A stretch of DNA of 33,263 nt. Source: Lachnoclostridium sp. An14 (GTDB lineage: Bacteria > Bacillota > Clostridia > Lachnospirales > Lachnospiraceae). Shown here piece by piece: positions 8,486 to 17,023 of the stretch; positions within the stretch are counted from its first letter, which is position 1, and each line of letters opens with the position of its first letter. Location: contig NZ_NFLE01000042.1 in assembly GCF_002160755.1 (NCBI RefSeq), forward strand, positions 1 to 33,263, in the 5' to 3' direction. A program made the position numbers and the translations under genes. The notes beneath the pieces were generated by a model. The model saw only the letters and a program-made list of their open reading frames with translations. It was not told where the DNA came from and ran no database searches.

Positions 8486-10825
8486 ATGAGAACATATGAA
8501 ATTGTGGGCGAAACAGTTTCCATTTCAACAGAGGTTGAGAATGAACGCTACATAAGAGTTGAAACAGACGATTTGATTGTTCAGGCAGTTAAGGCTCTTG
8601 ATGCTTGGTATAGTTCGCAGGGAGATGTCATTAAAGCAAAGAAAAATATTGATAATATAATTATATCTACCCTTCTTCCTATCTGTAAGAAAGGCGTAAG
8701 CATACTGGCGGAGAACGGCATTTATTCTATTGACGAAAATATGTTTTTCAAGAAATATGTCGGATCTAGCTATGGAGACATTGATGATCTGCTGGACGAA
8801 GGAGTGGACAGAGTTCAGGAGATAGAGCAACAAAAACAGGCAGAAATTCGGTATCGCCAAGCAAGAAAAGACAGTCGAGGACGGGTTGTAGGAGGCGGAT
8901 TCGGGCTGGGTGGAGCGGTTAAAGGAATGGCGACAGCAGGTGTAATTAATGCAACGACAGGAATGGGTCATTCTCTGATAAATGCTGTCGGAAATATGGG
9001 CACAAGTATGGCAGCAGGAGCCAGTAAAGCATCTGTTTATAGCGGTTTGAAGGGAGAGCTGCATGGGCTTTTTGTGGATGTTTGCTATTGTGTTCCCAGA
9101 GGAATTCGAGCTGAATTAGAAAAGATTAATATAAACTGTAAATATGTAACAGTTGGAGAGTATGATCAAGCGCAAGCGATTATTAAAAACTATAAAGAAG
9201 GAAGGATTCCGGAAGATCAAAAGAAAAAACAGATCGTTGCTGCATTACAATTAAATCCATATAGTATGTCTGTGTATGAATTAATCTGGAATGACTATGG
9301 AGATCCGAATGGCGACCTAAGTAAAATGTGTAAATACTTTGGTGGAGCCTTAGAGGAGTACATAAAACGTGTTAGTGAGCAGTATGGAGATGAGATATTC
9401 ACTAAACATTGTGATGTATATGAAAAAGCTTTCGATAAAAAGCAGGTTGAGGTAGCCTGCGAAGAAAATATTCAGACTGCACTTGATACATTGGTGAGAT
9501 ATTGCGATGAACATGGGTTGTCTCAAGAGAGTATACCTCATATTCAAAGATGTAGGACAATACTGGAAGACATTGATAGAGATCTGAAAACAGCGCACGG
9601 TACAGTTTATGAGACACGTGAATTGGCTCAGGCAGTGAGAAAGGACTATCAATTATTTTATGGTGCGTTAAAAGACAGGAAGATTCTGGATGAGCAGGTA
9701 TACGATGAAGTCAAAAGTCTAAATTTTGTGACTACGGAATTCAGGAACCAATTACGTGGCTTATATGAACGAGAACAAGAGAGGCGAAAACCGGAGAGGA
9801 TAAAAAACAGTCTTGAGGAGCTTTTAGCACATAATCTGGAAGATGAAATTGTTTCTGGTGGATGGATCAATATAGGTGAGAAAGCTATGGAGCAGAAGTT
9901 GCCTGTCATAAAAACAGTGACTTCAATGCCAACCGAGGAAGTTCCGTTAGTGCTGATTGGCCGGTCGGATAATGGAAAGTCTGGTGTATTAATAACTAAT
10001 CTGGCACTGAGAGTATACTCAAAGGGACTTTTGTTTACTGAGAATAAGAGCTACCCGATCGAGACGATTGAAGAAATAAAATGTATTGACGCAGACAAGT
10101 ATTCGATCTTAATAAAAGATCAGGAGAGTGTCAATATTCCACTAAAGAGGGGGAAATTATCACCTGAAAATCAAATTGCATTGGGATACTTTATTAATAA
10201 GGCAACTCAAATGATCAACAATTTGTATTTTGAAGACAGACAACGACTGTATCGGATTTTGAACGCCGCTCATATCTGCGTGTGCGGTGAGTATCTACTT
10301 CCTGGTGAGACGATTTGCCCGTCATGTAGGAGAATGCTGACAGACAGCGGAGATTTTGTGGAAACGCAGGAATGTCCGGACTGTCATAGTCTAGTTTTAG
10401 TGGGAAAACGGTTTTGCTCGACCTGCGGTTATTCTTTTTGTGGAGAAATGAATGGTGGCAGTGTAAATGAGCTGATTACGGTAAATGAGGTTGTAGAGGA
10501 CAACTGTTTGCAATCTCAGGATGCCGTTGTTCAGATAGAGGAAGATGGTAGTGGACAAGAGGAAGGAGTGGAACAGAAAGAGATACAAGAGAGTGAGTCC
10601 GCGCCAATAGAGTTTTTAAATTGTCCAAATTGCGGTTACCAGGTTCCTTTTGGAAAGAAATTTTGTTCCAGATGTGGTAGCCCTATACTGAAAAAGGAGG
10701 ATAACAATAACTCTTTAGCCGGGATCAGATGCCGCAACTGTGGGAATTTGATTAAACCGGGAAAGAAATTTTGTACCGCTTGCGGGACGCCAATTAATGA
10801 AAAAGGAGAGCATGACAATGAGTAA
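8486..10825 (+). CDS. large multi-zinc-ribbon protein with Gly-rich segment, function unknown
   Basis: A 779-residue protein I cannot name. Residues 1-130 are helical and charged. Residues 135-185 form a Gly/Ala-rich stretch (GGGFGLGGAVKGM onward) that could associate with membrane or form a glycine-zipper. Residues 200-470 are helical. About 485-575 resembles a small bacterial PH-like beta domain (VLITNLALRVYSKGLLF). Four zinc ribbons follow at about 597, 630, 712 and 748, the last three CxxC-CxxC with G[KR][KR]FC cores. The first is variant (CVCG...CPSC). The stop overlaps the next gene's start by 8 nt, and that gene also begins with a zinc ribbon, so the two probably work together. It may be a scaffold for a membrane-associated complex. 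Confidence 0.8.
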   Translation: MRTYEIVGETVSISTEVENERYIRVETDDLIVQAVKALDAWYSSQGDVIKAKKNIDNIIISTLLPICKKGVSILAENGIYSIDENMFFKKYVGSSYGDIDDLLDEGVDRVQEIEQQKQAEIRYRQARKDSRGRVVGGGFGLGGAVKGMATAGVINATTGMGHSLINAVGNMGTSMAAGASKASVYSGLKGELHGLFVDVCYCVPRGIRAELEKININCKYVTVGEYDQAQAIIKNYKEGRIPEDQKKKQIVAALQLNPYSMSVYELIWNDYGDPNGDLSKMCKYFGGALEEYIKRVSEQYGDEIFTKHCDVYEKAFDKKQVEVACEENIQTALDTLVRYCDEHGLSQESIPHIQRCRTILEDIDRDLKTAHGTVYETRELAQAVRKDYQLFYGALKDRKILDEQVYDEVKSLNFVTTEFRNQLRGLYEREQERRKPERIKNSLEELLAHNLEDEIVSGGWINIGEKAMEQKLPVIKTVTSMPTEEVPLVLIGRSDNGKSGVLITNLALRVYSKGLLFTENKSYPIETIEEIKCIDADKYSILIKDQESVNIPLKRGKLSPENQIALGYFINKATQMINNLYFEDRQRLYRILNAAHICVCGEYLLPGETICPSCRRMLTDSGDFVETQECPDCHSLVLVGKRFCSTCGYSFCGEMNGGSVNELITVNEVVEDNCLQSQDAVVQIEEDGSGQEEGVEQKEIQESESAPIEFLNCPNCGYQVPFGKKFCSRCGSPILKKEDNNNSLAGIRCRNCGNLIKPGKKFCTACGTPINEKGEHDNE

Positions 10826-11225
10826 AAAGTGTATACAATGTGGAGCAGAACTGGAAGATGAGGCAATGTTCTGCGATGAATGTGGAGCAAAGCAAATTGT
10901 AGAGCCCCCTAAAGCTCCAAAAGAGGATAAGCCAAAGCCTGAGAAAACAAAAGCTCCTAAACCTAAAAAGGAGAAAAAAGAAAAACCTGTGGATGAGGGT
11001 CCTAAAAATACTAAAGCGGGAGTGGCATCGCTCGTATTAGGAATTATCGCAGTCTGCACGGTGGGTGTATTTTTTATACCGCAGGTTCTGGGATTAGTTT
11101 TAGGTATTATTGCAGTTCAAAATAAAAATTCTAAGCACAATTTTGCTATTATTGGTATCGTTTTGTCAGTGGTATCATTCCTGTTATTTATTTTGATGTT
11201 TTATGTCGGATTACAAGTTGCTTAG
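10818..11225 (+). CDS. zinc-ribbon membrane protein (DUF4190-like)
   Basis: A 135-residue protein. It has an N-terminal zinc ribbon (KKCIQCGAELEDEAMFCDEC) and a Lys/Pro-rich linker of repeated KPKPEKTKAPKP type (about 30-65). Two membrane segments follow, ASLVLGIIAVCTVGVFFIPQ and the C-terminal IIGIVLSVVSFLLFILMF. The layout resembles zinc-ribbon/DUF4190 proteins, whose roles are unknown. The ATG at 10818 is preferred over 10812 because the AGGAG motif is 9 nt upstream rather than 3. It overlaps the large zinc-ribbon gene by 8 nt, implying coupled translation. Confidence 0.8.
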   Translation: MSKKCIQCGAELEDEAMFCDECGAKQIVEPPKAPKEDKPKPEKTKAPKPKKEKKEKPVDEGPKNTKAGVASLVLGIIAVCTVGVFFIPQVLGLVLGIIAVQNKNSKHNFAIIGIVLSVVSFLLFILMFYVGLQVA

Positions 11226-11253
11226 GATATGTTTTTAGGAGGATCATTTTACG

Positions 11254-11418
11254 ATGGAAATATTATTTGTTATTTGTACCATAATAGTCTGGGTAGTATA
11301 TCACAAAGTGTTTAACGTAATGTATTTTGATCTGGGACGAGGCTGCCTTATGGAGTTAATGGGGTGTGCAGTTGCAGGATTTATTCTTACAGTCTTTATT
11401 TCACAGCTTTTTAGTTAG
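11254..11418 (+). CDS. small two-helix membrane peptide
   Basis: A 54-residue peptide beginning MEILFVICTIIVWVVYHKVF. One membrane helix spans about 2-17, a second about 35-52 (ELMGCAVAGFILTVFISQLF), joined by a short polar loop. AGGAGG lies 11 nt upstream of the ATG. It sits 28 bp after the zinc-ribbon membrane gene and 33 bp before the lipoprotein gene, all co-directional, so it is probably part of the same operon. I know no family for it. Confidence 0.65.
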   Translation: MEILFVICTIIVWVVYHKVFNVMYFDLGRGCLMELMGCAVAGFILTVFISQLFS

Positions 11419-11451
11419 ATACTACTGACCAGGGGAAAAGGGGAACGTACA

Positions 11452-12513
11452 GTGAAAACAAAAGGAAATATGAAAAGGATTGCAGGTCTAATTATAATTC
11501 CTATAATTCTATTGAGTGGATGTTCCAGTAGTGACACTGAATCTGTAGCAGAGGAAGTGACTGCGGAGACAACTACAACAGCAGCAGAGGAGACCTTGGA
11601 AACGGAAAAAGAAACAGACTATAGTGAATTAAAAAAATATATTGGAGAGTGGGAAGATTTATATAGCTTACGTTGTACAATGGATATTTCTGCGCTCAGT
11701 GAAGATCAGGTATCTATTTTCATTAGTTGGAGTGGCGGTGCGGATGAAAATGAAGAATGGAATATGACTGGAGTTTTTCAACCGGAAAGTGGAATAGTAG
11801 AGTATTCTGATTGTGTCCGCACGAAAGTTATTTATATGGATAATGGTGATGTTAGCAGTCAAGAAGTATATACAAACGGAACCGGAAAGATTTATATAGA
11901 AGATAACGGTTATCTATATTGGGAGGATGAAGTAGAAGGACAAGGTGAACAGTGCTATTTTTCGAAAATGGGCGCAGCGGAAACAACTACAGAGACGGGA
12001 AACTTTAATTTTTCGGAAGATGTAGATTGGGATGATGGGACTGGCTTAGAAGGTTTTTTACATAAAGGCGTTGACCCTTGGGGAGTTCCTTGGAAAGATT
12101 ACAGATATACAGACTATGAAACTCTTTATAGATCAAACGGGCGGGATGAATCAAAGGAGTCATATAGAATAGTTATGTCCGGGTATGTAAGTCAGGCATT
12201 AAAGGATACAATCATTATCATGGTAAACTATAACGGAGATGACGATTATATGCAAGCTCTTATAAACTCAAGCGATGTCCCGGATCCACAAAGGGTAATA
12301 ATACGTTTGCAAGATGATTATACGATTCCGTATGGGACTATGTATATGGAGGGAGATATTATTACTGTATATGGTGTGACTATAGGCAATGAGGAAATAT
12401 CTACTGTTGGGGGCATGGCTATGAAACCAGGAATTTTAGCTTGCGACATCGTGTTAGAAGATGGAACTTTACCGGTAACACAGCTAAATGTAATGCACGC
12501 TTATAGAGAATAA
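11452..12513 (+). CDS. lipoprotein of unknown function
   Basis: A 353-residue exported lipoprotein: positively charged N-terminus, hydrophobic segment, and lipobox LLSGC with Cys24. A Thr/Glu-rich linker (to about residue 60) leads to two soluble regions, a beta-rich domain (~65-175) and a C-terminal domain (~200-350) with GTMYMEGDIITVYGVTIGNE, an OB-fold-like stretch. The GTG at 11452 is taken as start with a purine-rich site (AAAAGGGGAA) before it; ATG at 11470 is possible and would keep the signal peptide. It is the last gene of the zinc-ribbon cluster and may be its surface component. Confidence 0.8.
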   Translation: MKTKGNMKRIAGLIIIPIILLSGCSSSDTESVAEEVTAETTTTAAEETLETEKETDYSELKKYIGEWEDLYSLRCTMDISALSEDQVSIFISWSGGADENEEWNMTGVFQPESGIVEYSDCVRTKVIYMDNGDVSSQEVYTNGTGKIYIEDNGYLYWEDEVEGQGEQCYFSKMGAAETTTETGNFNFSEDVDWDDGTGLEGFLHKGVDPWGVPWKDYRYTDYETLYRSNGRDESKESYRIVMSGYVSQALKDTIIIMVNYNGDDDYMQALINSSDVPDPQRVIIRLQDDYTIPYGTMYMEGDIITVYGVTIGNEEISTVGGMAMKPGILACDIVLEDGTLPVTQLNVMHAYRE

Positions 12514-12555
12514 ATAAGAGTTCTGTCTTTTTTCCTATTTCAAATATATATTATC

Positions 12556-12584
12556 CCCTTGAATCACCACAATCAAATTCAAGG
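12556..12584 (+). promoter_or_regulatory. hairpin sequestering the DUF932 ribosome-binding site
   Basis: CCTTGAAT (12557-12564) pairs with ATTCAAGG (12577-12584); the last four bases are the first part of the ribosome site AAGGAGG of the gene at 12596. The stem would mask translation initiation when folded. An AT-rich TATATATTAT stretch just upstream could be a -10 region, making the 5' leader very short. Confidence 0.45.
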
Positions 12585-12595
12585 AGGTAACGAAT

Positions 12596-13531
12596 ATGTC
12601 AGCAAACGTAGAAACCATGTTTTACACCAGAGAGACTCCCTGGCATGGCCTGGGGACTAGGGTGGAGGAGGCGCCGGATTCGGGGGCGGCTCTGAGGCTT
12701 GCGGGGCTGGATTGGAAAGTCCTTCAGCAGCCGATTCAAACAGAGGACGGAAGAACGATCAAAGGATTCAAAGCGAATATCCGCGACCGGGATGGACGGG
12801 TTTTAGGAGTCGTGACAGACCGGTATAAGGTGGTACAGAATGAGGACGCCTTCGCCTTTACAGATGAACTGTTGGGCGAAGGCGTTTCTTATGAGACGGC
12901 CGGTTCCCTGCAAGAGGGACGAAGAACCTGGATCCTGGCGAAACTCCCTCAGCGCTATATGATCAGCGGGGACGAGATCGCGCCGTATCTGGTGTTTATG
13001 AATGCTCATGACGGCACCGGCGCGATCAAAGCAGCTATGACGCCGGTTCGGGTCGTGTGTCAGAATACGTTGAATTTGGCGTTAGCAACAGCAAAACGCA
13101 GCTGGGCGGCCCATCACACCGGGGATGTCAGGGAGAAGATGGAGGACGCAAGAAATACCCTTCTTTATGCCGGTCAATATATGGTGGAGCTGGGGAAGGT
13201 CATCGACCGGCTTAGCTTGCAGAAGGTGTCGGATCGCCAGGTGGCGGAGTATATTGACGCCCTGTTTCCCCTTTACGAGAATCCCACGTACCAGCAGAAG
13301 AAGAACCTGCTCCGTATGAAGGAGGAGATCCGGACACGGTTTTATGAGGCTCCGGATCTAAAGCACGTGGGAAAAAACGCGTATCGGTTTGTCAACGCGG
13401 TATCAGATTTTGCCACCCATGCAAAACCACTGCGGGAGAGCCGCAATCACAAAGAAAGCCTTTTTGCCAGAACGATAGAGGGAAATACCATGATTGACCG
13501 GGCATATGAGCTGGTCAGGGCGTCGGCATGA
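12596..13531 (+). CDS. DUF932 phage/plasmid-like protein
   Basis: A 311-residue member of DUF932 (phage/plasmid-related, TIGR03299-like). Characteristic stretches are FYTRETPWHGLGTRV at the N-terminus, VTDRYKVVQNEDAFAF at about 80-95, and PVRVVCQNTLNLAL at about 143-156. The function is unknown. Such genes recur beside RecT/exonuclease modules on phages, plasmids and integrated elements, as here. AAGGAGG lies 8 nt before the ATG. It heads a block of co-directional genes; the RadC-like gene begins 15 bp after it. GC content rises sharply from this gene onwards relative to the zinc-ribbon cargo. Confidence 0.92.
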   Translation: MSANVETMFYTRETPWHGLGTRVEEAPDSGAALRLAGLDWKVLQQPIQTEDGRTIKGFKANIRDRDGRVLGVVTDRYKVVQNEDAFAFTDELLGEGVSYETAGSLQEGRRTWILAKLPQRYMISGDEIAPYLVFMNAHDGTGAIKAAMTPVRVVCQNTLNLALATAKRSWAAHHTGDVREKMEDARNTLLYAGQYMVELGKVIDRLSLQKVSDRQVAEYIDALFPLYENPTYQQKKNLLRMKEEIRTRFYEAPDLKHVGKNAYRFVNAVSDFATHAKPLRESRNHKESLFARTIEGNTMIDRAYELVRASA

Positions 13532-13546
13532 GGAGGGACTTAGAAA

Positions 13547-14095
13547 ATGATGGGGAAAGGAAAAGAAGAAATGCAGTCGAAGGAGAGGCTAAAGGAACTA
13601 TTGAAATATCCGAAACCGAAACAGAGGATCGGAATTGTTCATTTGAGTATCGTACAGGAGGAACGCTGCCTGTATGGAATGCGGTCGTTTACCAGTCCAG
13701 GGGATGCAGTCGAGATGCTGCGTCCCCTGTTTGCTTATGCGGATCGGGAGCTTGTCCTGGTTCTGTCCCTGAACGGGAAAAACGAGGCAATGGCTCTGGA
13801 GGTTGTGGCGGTAGGCGGGTTGAACGCCTGCTATACGGATGTGGGGAATATCTTTAAACACGCAATTTTAAATAACAGTGCAGGTGTAATATGTTTCCAT
13901 AACCATCCATCCGGGGATCCGGAACCCAGCCGGGAGGATAAGCTGCTGACCAGGAGATTGGAACGGTGCGGGAAGATTCTGGGGATCGAGCTGGTGGATC
14001 ATATTGTCCTGGGCGGAGACGGACGGTATTTCAGCTTTAAAAAAGAGGGATTTCTGCCGGGGTGCAGCAGAAGGGAGGAATTGGAATGCCGTTGA
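13547..14095 (+). CDS. radC: RadC-like JAB/MPN-domain protein
   Basis: A 182-residue RadC-family protein whose JAB metalloprotease-like core is intact: His118 and His120 in CFHNHPSGDPEPS, Asp131, and upstream acidic Glu85. The helix-hairpin-helix N-terminus found in many chromosomal RadC proteins is absent, as is usual for mobile-element copies. The family's real function is unresolved; a DNA-repair role has been questioned. AGGAGGG lies 9 nt before the ATG. It sits between DUF932 and YqaJ genes, a common neighbourhood in integrated elements. Confidence 0.93.
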   Translation: MMGKGKEEMQSKERLKELLKYPKPKQRIGIVHLSIVQEERCLYGMRSFTSPGDAVEMLRPLFAYADRELVLVLSLNGKNEAMALEVVAVGGLNACYTDVGNIFKHAILNNSAGVICFHNHPSGDPEPSREDKLLTRRLERCGKILGIELVDHIVLGGDGRYFSFKKEGFLPGCSRREELECR

Positions 14096-14133
14096 TTATC
14101 ATTGAGATTATCATTAAACTGTTTAGAAGATAG
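14086..14133 (+). CDS. possible 15-residue hydrophobic peptide
   Basis: The reading frame encodes MPLIIIEIIIKLFRR. It overlaps the 3' end of the RadC-like gene by 10 nt and has a perfectly spaced AGGGAGG 7 nt before its ATG. It ends 11 nt before the YqaJ GTG. The sequence could form an amphipathic or membrane helix. It may simply provide translational coupling between neighbours; existence as a product is unproven. Confidence 0.35.
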   Translation: MPLIIIEIIIKLFRR

Positions 14134-14144
14134 GAGGGGAAAAG

Positions 14145-15074
14145 GTGACAACTCAATTATCAGTGAAAGGTCTTTCCAAAGCGGAGTGGCTCAGGATGCG
14201 GAAAGAAGGAATCGGTGGTTCTGACGCCGGTGCGGTCTGTGGAATGAACCCTTACAGGAGCGCTATGGATGTATTCTGTGATAAGGTTTCTGCGGAGGTT
14301 GAGGAGACGGACAATGAGGCCATGCGCCAGGGGCGGGATCTGGAGGATTATGTAGCCCGCCGCTTTATGGAGGCTACGGGGCTTAAGGTGCGCCGGTCTA
14401 ATGTGATGTACCGGAACCGGGAGTATCCGTTTATGTTGGCAGATGTAGACCGGCTGGTGGTGGGGGAAAGAGCTGGGCTGGAATGTAAGACAGCCAGCGC
14501 GTACAGCGCAGACAAATGGAAGGATGGGCGTATTCCGGCACATTATGAGATCCAATGTCATCATTATATGGCCGTGACGGGGCTGGATGCCTGGTATTTG
14601 GCAGTGGTGATTCTGGGGCGTGGGTTTCAGTATATAAAAATCGAGCGGGATGAGGAGTTAATCCGCAATCTGGTACAGATTGAAACGGATTTTTGGAATG
14701 ATCATGTGCTGGCAGGAGTGATGCCGGAACCGGACGGCTCCAGAGCCTGTGAGGAGATCCTGCGGCAGTATTATCCCGCGGCAAATCGGGAGACCCTCCA
14801 ACTGCCGCCGTTATTCAATGAACGGTTGGAGCGAAGGGAGAGTTTGCTGGAGATGATCGAGCGCTTTCAGGCGGAGCAGCGGCAGATCGAGCAGGAGATC
14901 AAGCTGTATATGAAGGATGGGCAGGAGGCTGTCAACGACCGGTATCGGGTGACCTGGAGCGATGTGGAAAGTGCGCGCCTGGATGTCAGACGGTTAAAAG
15001 AGGAAAAGCCGGAGGTTTATCAGGAGTTTGCGAAAAAGACCAGTTCCCGCCGGTTTACGGTGCGGGCGGCATAG
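14145..15074 (+). CDS. YqaJ-type viral recombinase exonuclease
   Basis: A 309-residue lambda-exonuclease-like PD-(D/E)XK nuclease (YqaJ family). Motifs include GIGGSDAGAVCGMNPY (about 23-38), QGRDLEDYVARRF, the catalytic ADVDRLVVGERAGLECKTAS with Asp and ECK, and QCHHYMAVTGLDAWYL. It would resect double-stranded ends for the RecT annealase encoded next. The start is GTG, with AGGAGGGG at good spacing. The C-terminal third is a coiled helical region. A hairpin terminator separates it from recT. Confidence 0.93.
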   Translation: MTTQLSVKGLSKAEWLRMRKEGIGGSDAGAVCGMNPYRSAMDVFCDKVSAEVEETDNEAMRQGRDLEDYVARRFMEATGLKVRRSNVMYRNREYPFMLADVDRLVVGERAGLECKTASAYSADKWKDGRIPAHYEIQCHHYMAVTGLDAWYLAVVILGRGFQYIKIERDEELIRNLVQIETDFWNDHVLAGVMPEPDGSRACEEILRQYYPAANRETLQLPPLFNERLERRESLLEMIERFQAEQRQIEQEIKLYMKDGQEAVNDRYRVTWSDVESARLDVRRLKEEKPEVYQEFAKKTSSRRFTVRAA

Positions 15075-15091
15075 AAGAAACGGAAACAAGG

Positions 15092-15135
15092 AGGCAGGCG
15101 GATTTGTCAGGGAGGGACACCGCCTGCCTTTTCCC
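15092..15135 (+). terminator. terminator or attenuator between exonuclease gene and recT
   Basis: AGGCAGGCGG (15092-15101) pairs perfectly with CCGCCTGCCT (15120-15129) over an 18-nt loop and is followed by TTTTCCC. It lies inside an otherwise continuous operon, so it may reduce readthrough into recT. Confidence 0.7.
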
Positions 15136-15155
15136 TTTTGGAGAGGAGAATGACC

Positions 15156-15932
15156 ATGACAGATGTAAAGCAGGAATTGGAGCGCAAAGTTGGGAAACAG
15201 GATTCGACGGCGGTCAGGCTGACGAAGAACATGAGTATTCCGGATATGATAAAAGCGTTGGAGCCAGAGATCCGCCGGGCGTTGCCGGCGGTGCTGACGC
15301 CGGAGCGGTTTTTGCGTATGGCCCTGTCAGCGGTGAACAATACACCGAAACTGGCAGAATGTACTCCCATGTCCTTTATCGCCGCGATGATGAATGCGGC
15401 ACAGTTGGGATTGGAACCGAATACACCGCTGGGGCAGGCATATCTGATTCCGTATAAGAACAAGAATCAACTGGAGTGTCAGTTTCAAATTGGCTATAAG
15501 GGGATCATTGATCTGGCGTACCGTACGGGGCAGATGCAGATGATCCAGGCTCATGCGGTACATGAGTTCGACGATTTTGAGTACGAGTATGGGCTGAATC
15601 CCAAACTTATCCATCGGCCAGGAGACGGAAACCGGGGAGAAATCACGTATTTCTACGGTTTATTTAAGCTGGTAAACGGCGGATTCGGCTTTGAGGTGAT
15701 GAATCGGGAGGCGATGGAGGCCTTTGCGCAGCAGTATTCTCAATCTTATGGATCACAGTACAGTCCATGGGTGAAAAATTTTGAGGATATGGCAAAGAAA
15801 ACGGTCATAAAGAAGGCGTTAAAGTACGGGCCGGTTAAGGCGGAGTTTCAAAAAGCCATATCCATGGATGAGACGATAAAAACAGAGATTGCCGTGGATA
15901 TGACGGAGGTACAGAACGAGGAATCAGAATGA
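15156..15932 (+). CDS. recT: RecT single-strand annealing protein
   Basis: A 258-residue RecT-family annealase that pairs single strands made by the YqaJ exonuclease. Recognisable segments are LTPERFLRMALSAVNNTPKL, AAMMNAAQLGLEPNTPLGQA, LIPYKNKNQLECQFQIGYKG and the C-terminal WVKNFEDMAKKTVIKKALKY. ATG at 15156 is chosen because AGGAG lies 7 nt upstream; the ATG at 15150 is too close to it. The length matches the family (about 260-300). It forms a recombination pair with the upstream exonuclease, of the kind used by phages and by some ICEs. Confidence 0.96.
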   Translation: MTDVKQELERKVGKQDSTAVRLTKNMSIPDMIKALEPEIRRALPAVLTPERFLRMALSAVNNTPKLAECTPMSFIAAMMNAAQLGLEPNTPLGQAYLIPYKNKNQLECQFQIGYKGIIDLAYRTGQMQMIQAHAVHEFDDFEYEYGLNPKLIHRPGDGNRGEITYFYGLFKLVNGGFGFEVMNREAMEAFAQQYSQSYGSQYSPWVKNFEDMAKKTVIKKALKYGPVKAEFQKAISMDETIKTEIAVDMTEVQNEESE

Positions 15933-15944
15933 GAGGAGTACAGG

Positions 15945-16289
15945 ATGAAGATCGAGCAGATGATTCTTGCATATGCGGAGCGGCTGATGGGGAGTGAGTG
16001 TGCTGGGGAGGCAGACTCGGAAGGCGTTCTGCCGGAAGATCTCCGGGAGATCGTGGAGGAGACGGTCAGCTATCGGGTGGAGATGATTTTGGAAAAGCGA
16101 CTTCCGAACAATGAAGATTCGGAGGATCTGGAACAGCTGGTGTTGGATAAGGTTTCGGAGGATCTGCGGCGTGAGGTGGAGGAACTGCTGGAACGGGGGA
16201 TCAGCCGGGCGGCTATTGAGCAGCAAGTGATTTACAAGGAGGCGTTCCTGGATGGATTTCGCCTTGGGAGTCAGGTATTTCGCCGGTAA
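15945..16289 (+). CDS. small acidic helical protein, unknown
   Basis: A 114-residue Glu-rich, entirely helical protein that I do not recognise. Heptad-like stretches (EDLEQLVLDKVSEDLRREVE) suggest a coiled coil, and no membrane or metal motif is seen. It starts 12 bp after recT with a GGAG site 6 nt before the ATG, and ends 31 bp before the DUF5688 gene, so it belongs to the recombination operon. Confidence 0.75.
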   Translation: MKIEQMILAYAERLMGSECAGEADSEGVLPEDLREIVEETVSYRVEMILEKRLPNNEDSEDLEQLVLDKVSEDLRREVEELLERGISRAAIEQQVIYKEAFLDGFRLGSQVFRR

Positions 16290-16320
16290 AAGCCGATGCG
16301 GAAAGGAGGAATTGGATAAG

Positions 16321-17013
16321 ATGACAGGAGAGCAGGCAAGTAAGAGGGAATGGATCGCGTATGAGGCGGTGAAGGAGAGGCTGGCATTTCGGCTTATTCC
16401 TCAGAGAGGGAACGAGAGACTTCTGGAGATAGCGGCGCATATTAGGTTTTTAGATCTGGCGATTCTGTTTTACTTTACTTTAGAGGCAGAGGATAGAAGA
16501 TACGCAATGATTACCATTGGAAGGGAGCAGATGGAGGCGTGGAATATGGAGCCGGAGGAATTGTTTCAGACAGCAAGAAGAAACTGCCGCCGGAATATGC
16601 CGCCGGAGTTTGGCCTGCTCTGGGAGCAAATTGCGAAAATGACAGGCTCCAGGGCGGTTCCAGAGGCCATCTCGCCGATTTACATTTTGAGCAATGCAGA
16701 CTTATTTTACGGAGCGGCTTGTATACTTTATGAGGGCGTGTTGCGGGAAATAGCGTTGCAGCTGGGATCGGATTTGCTTATTCTGCCGTCCAGCGTGCAT
16801 GAGGTGCTGATTGTTCCCGATGAAAGCGAGTGGGAGAAATCGGAGTTGGAGTGGATGGTACGGGGAATTAACCGGGAGGTGGTGGCAGAGGAAGACAGGC
16901 TGTCAGATCAAATTTATCGCTATTCGCTAAAGACCGGGCAATTAGAAGGAATTGACGGTCAGCCGGGAGTTCCTCTTGATAAGGGACAACAGAGATCGGA
17001 TGAAATCGCCTGA
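16321..17013 (+). CDS. DUF5688 family protein
   Basis: A 230-residue protein resembling DUF5688, a family of unknown function frequent on Lachnospiraceae mobile elements. Diagnostic stretches are SPIYILSNADLFYGAACILY and LGSDLLILPSSVHEVLIVPD, then LSDQIYRYSLKTGQL near the C-terminus. The N-terminal part looks like a variant of the usual domain. The ATG at 16321 has AGGAGG 11 nt upstream; a TTG at 16312 is too near that site, and a far upstream ATG (16252) would overlap the preceding gene. A terminator follows at 17024. Confidence 0.8.
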   Translation: MTGEQASKREWIAYEAVKERLAFRLIPQRGNERLLEIAAHIRFLDLAILFYFTLEAEDRRYAMITIGREQMEAWNMEPEELFQTARRNCRRNMPPEFGLLWEQIAKMTGSRAVPEAISPIYILSNADLFYGAACILYEGVLREIALQLGSDLLILPSSVHEVLIVPDESEWEKSELEWMVRGINREVVAEEDRLSDQIYRYSLKTGQLEGIDGQPGVPLDKGQQRSDEIA

Positions 17014-17023
17014 ATAGTAGATT

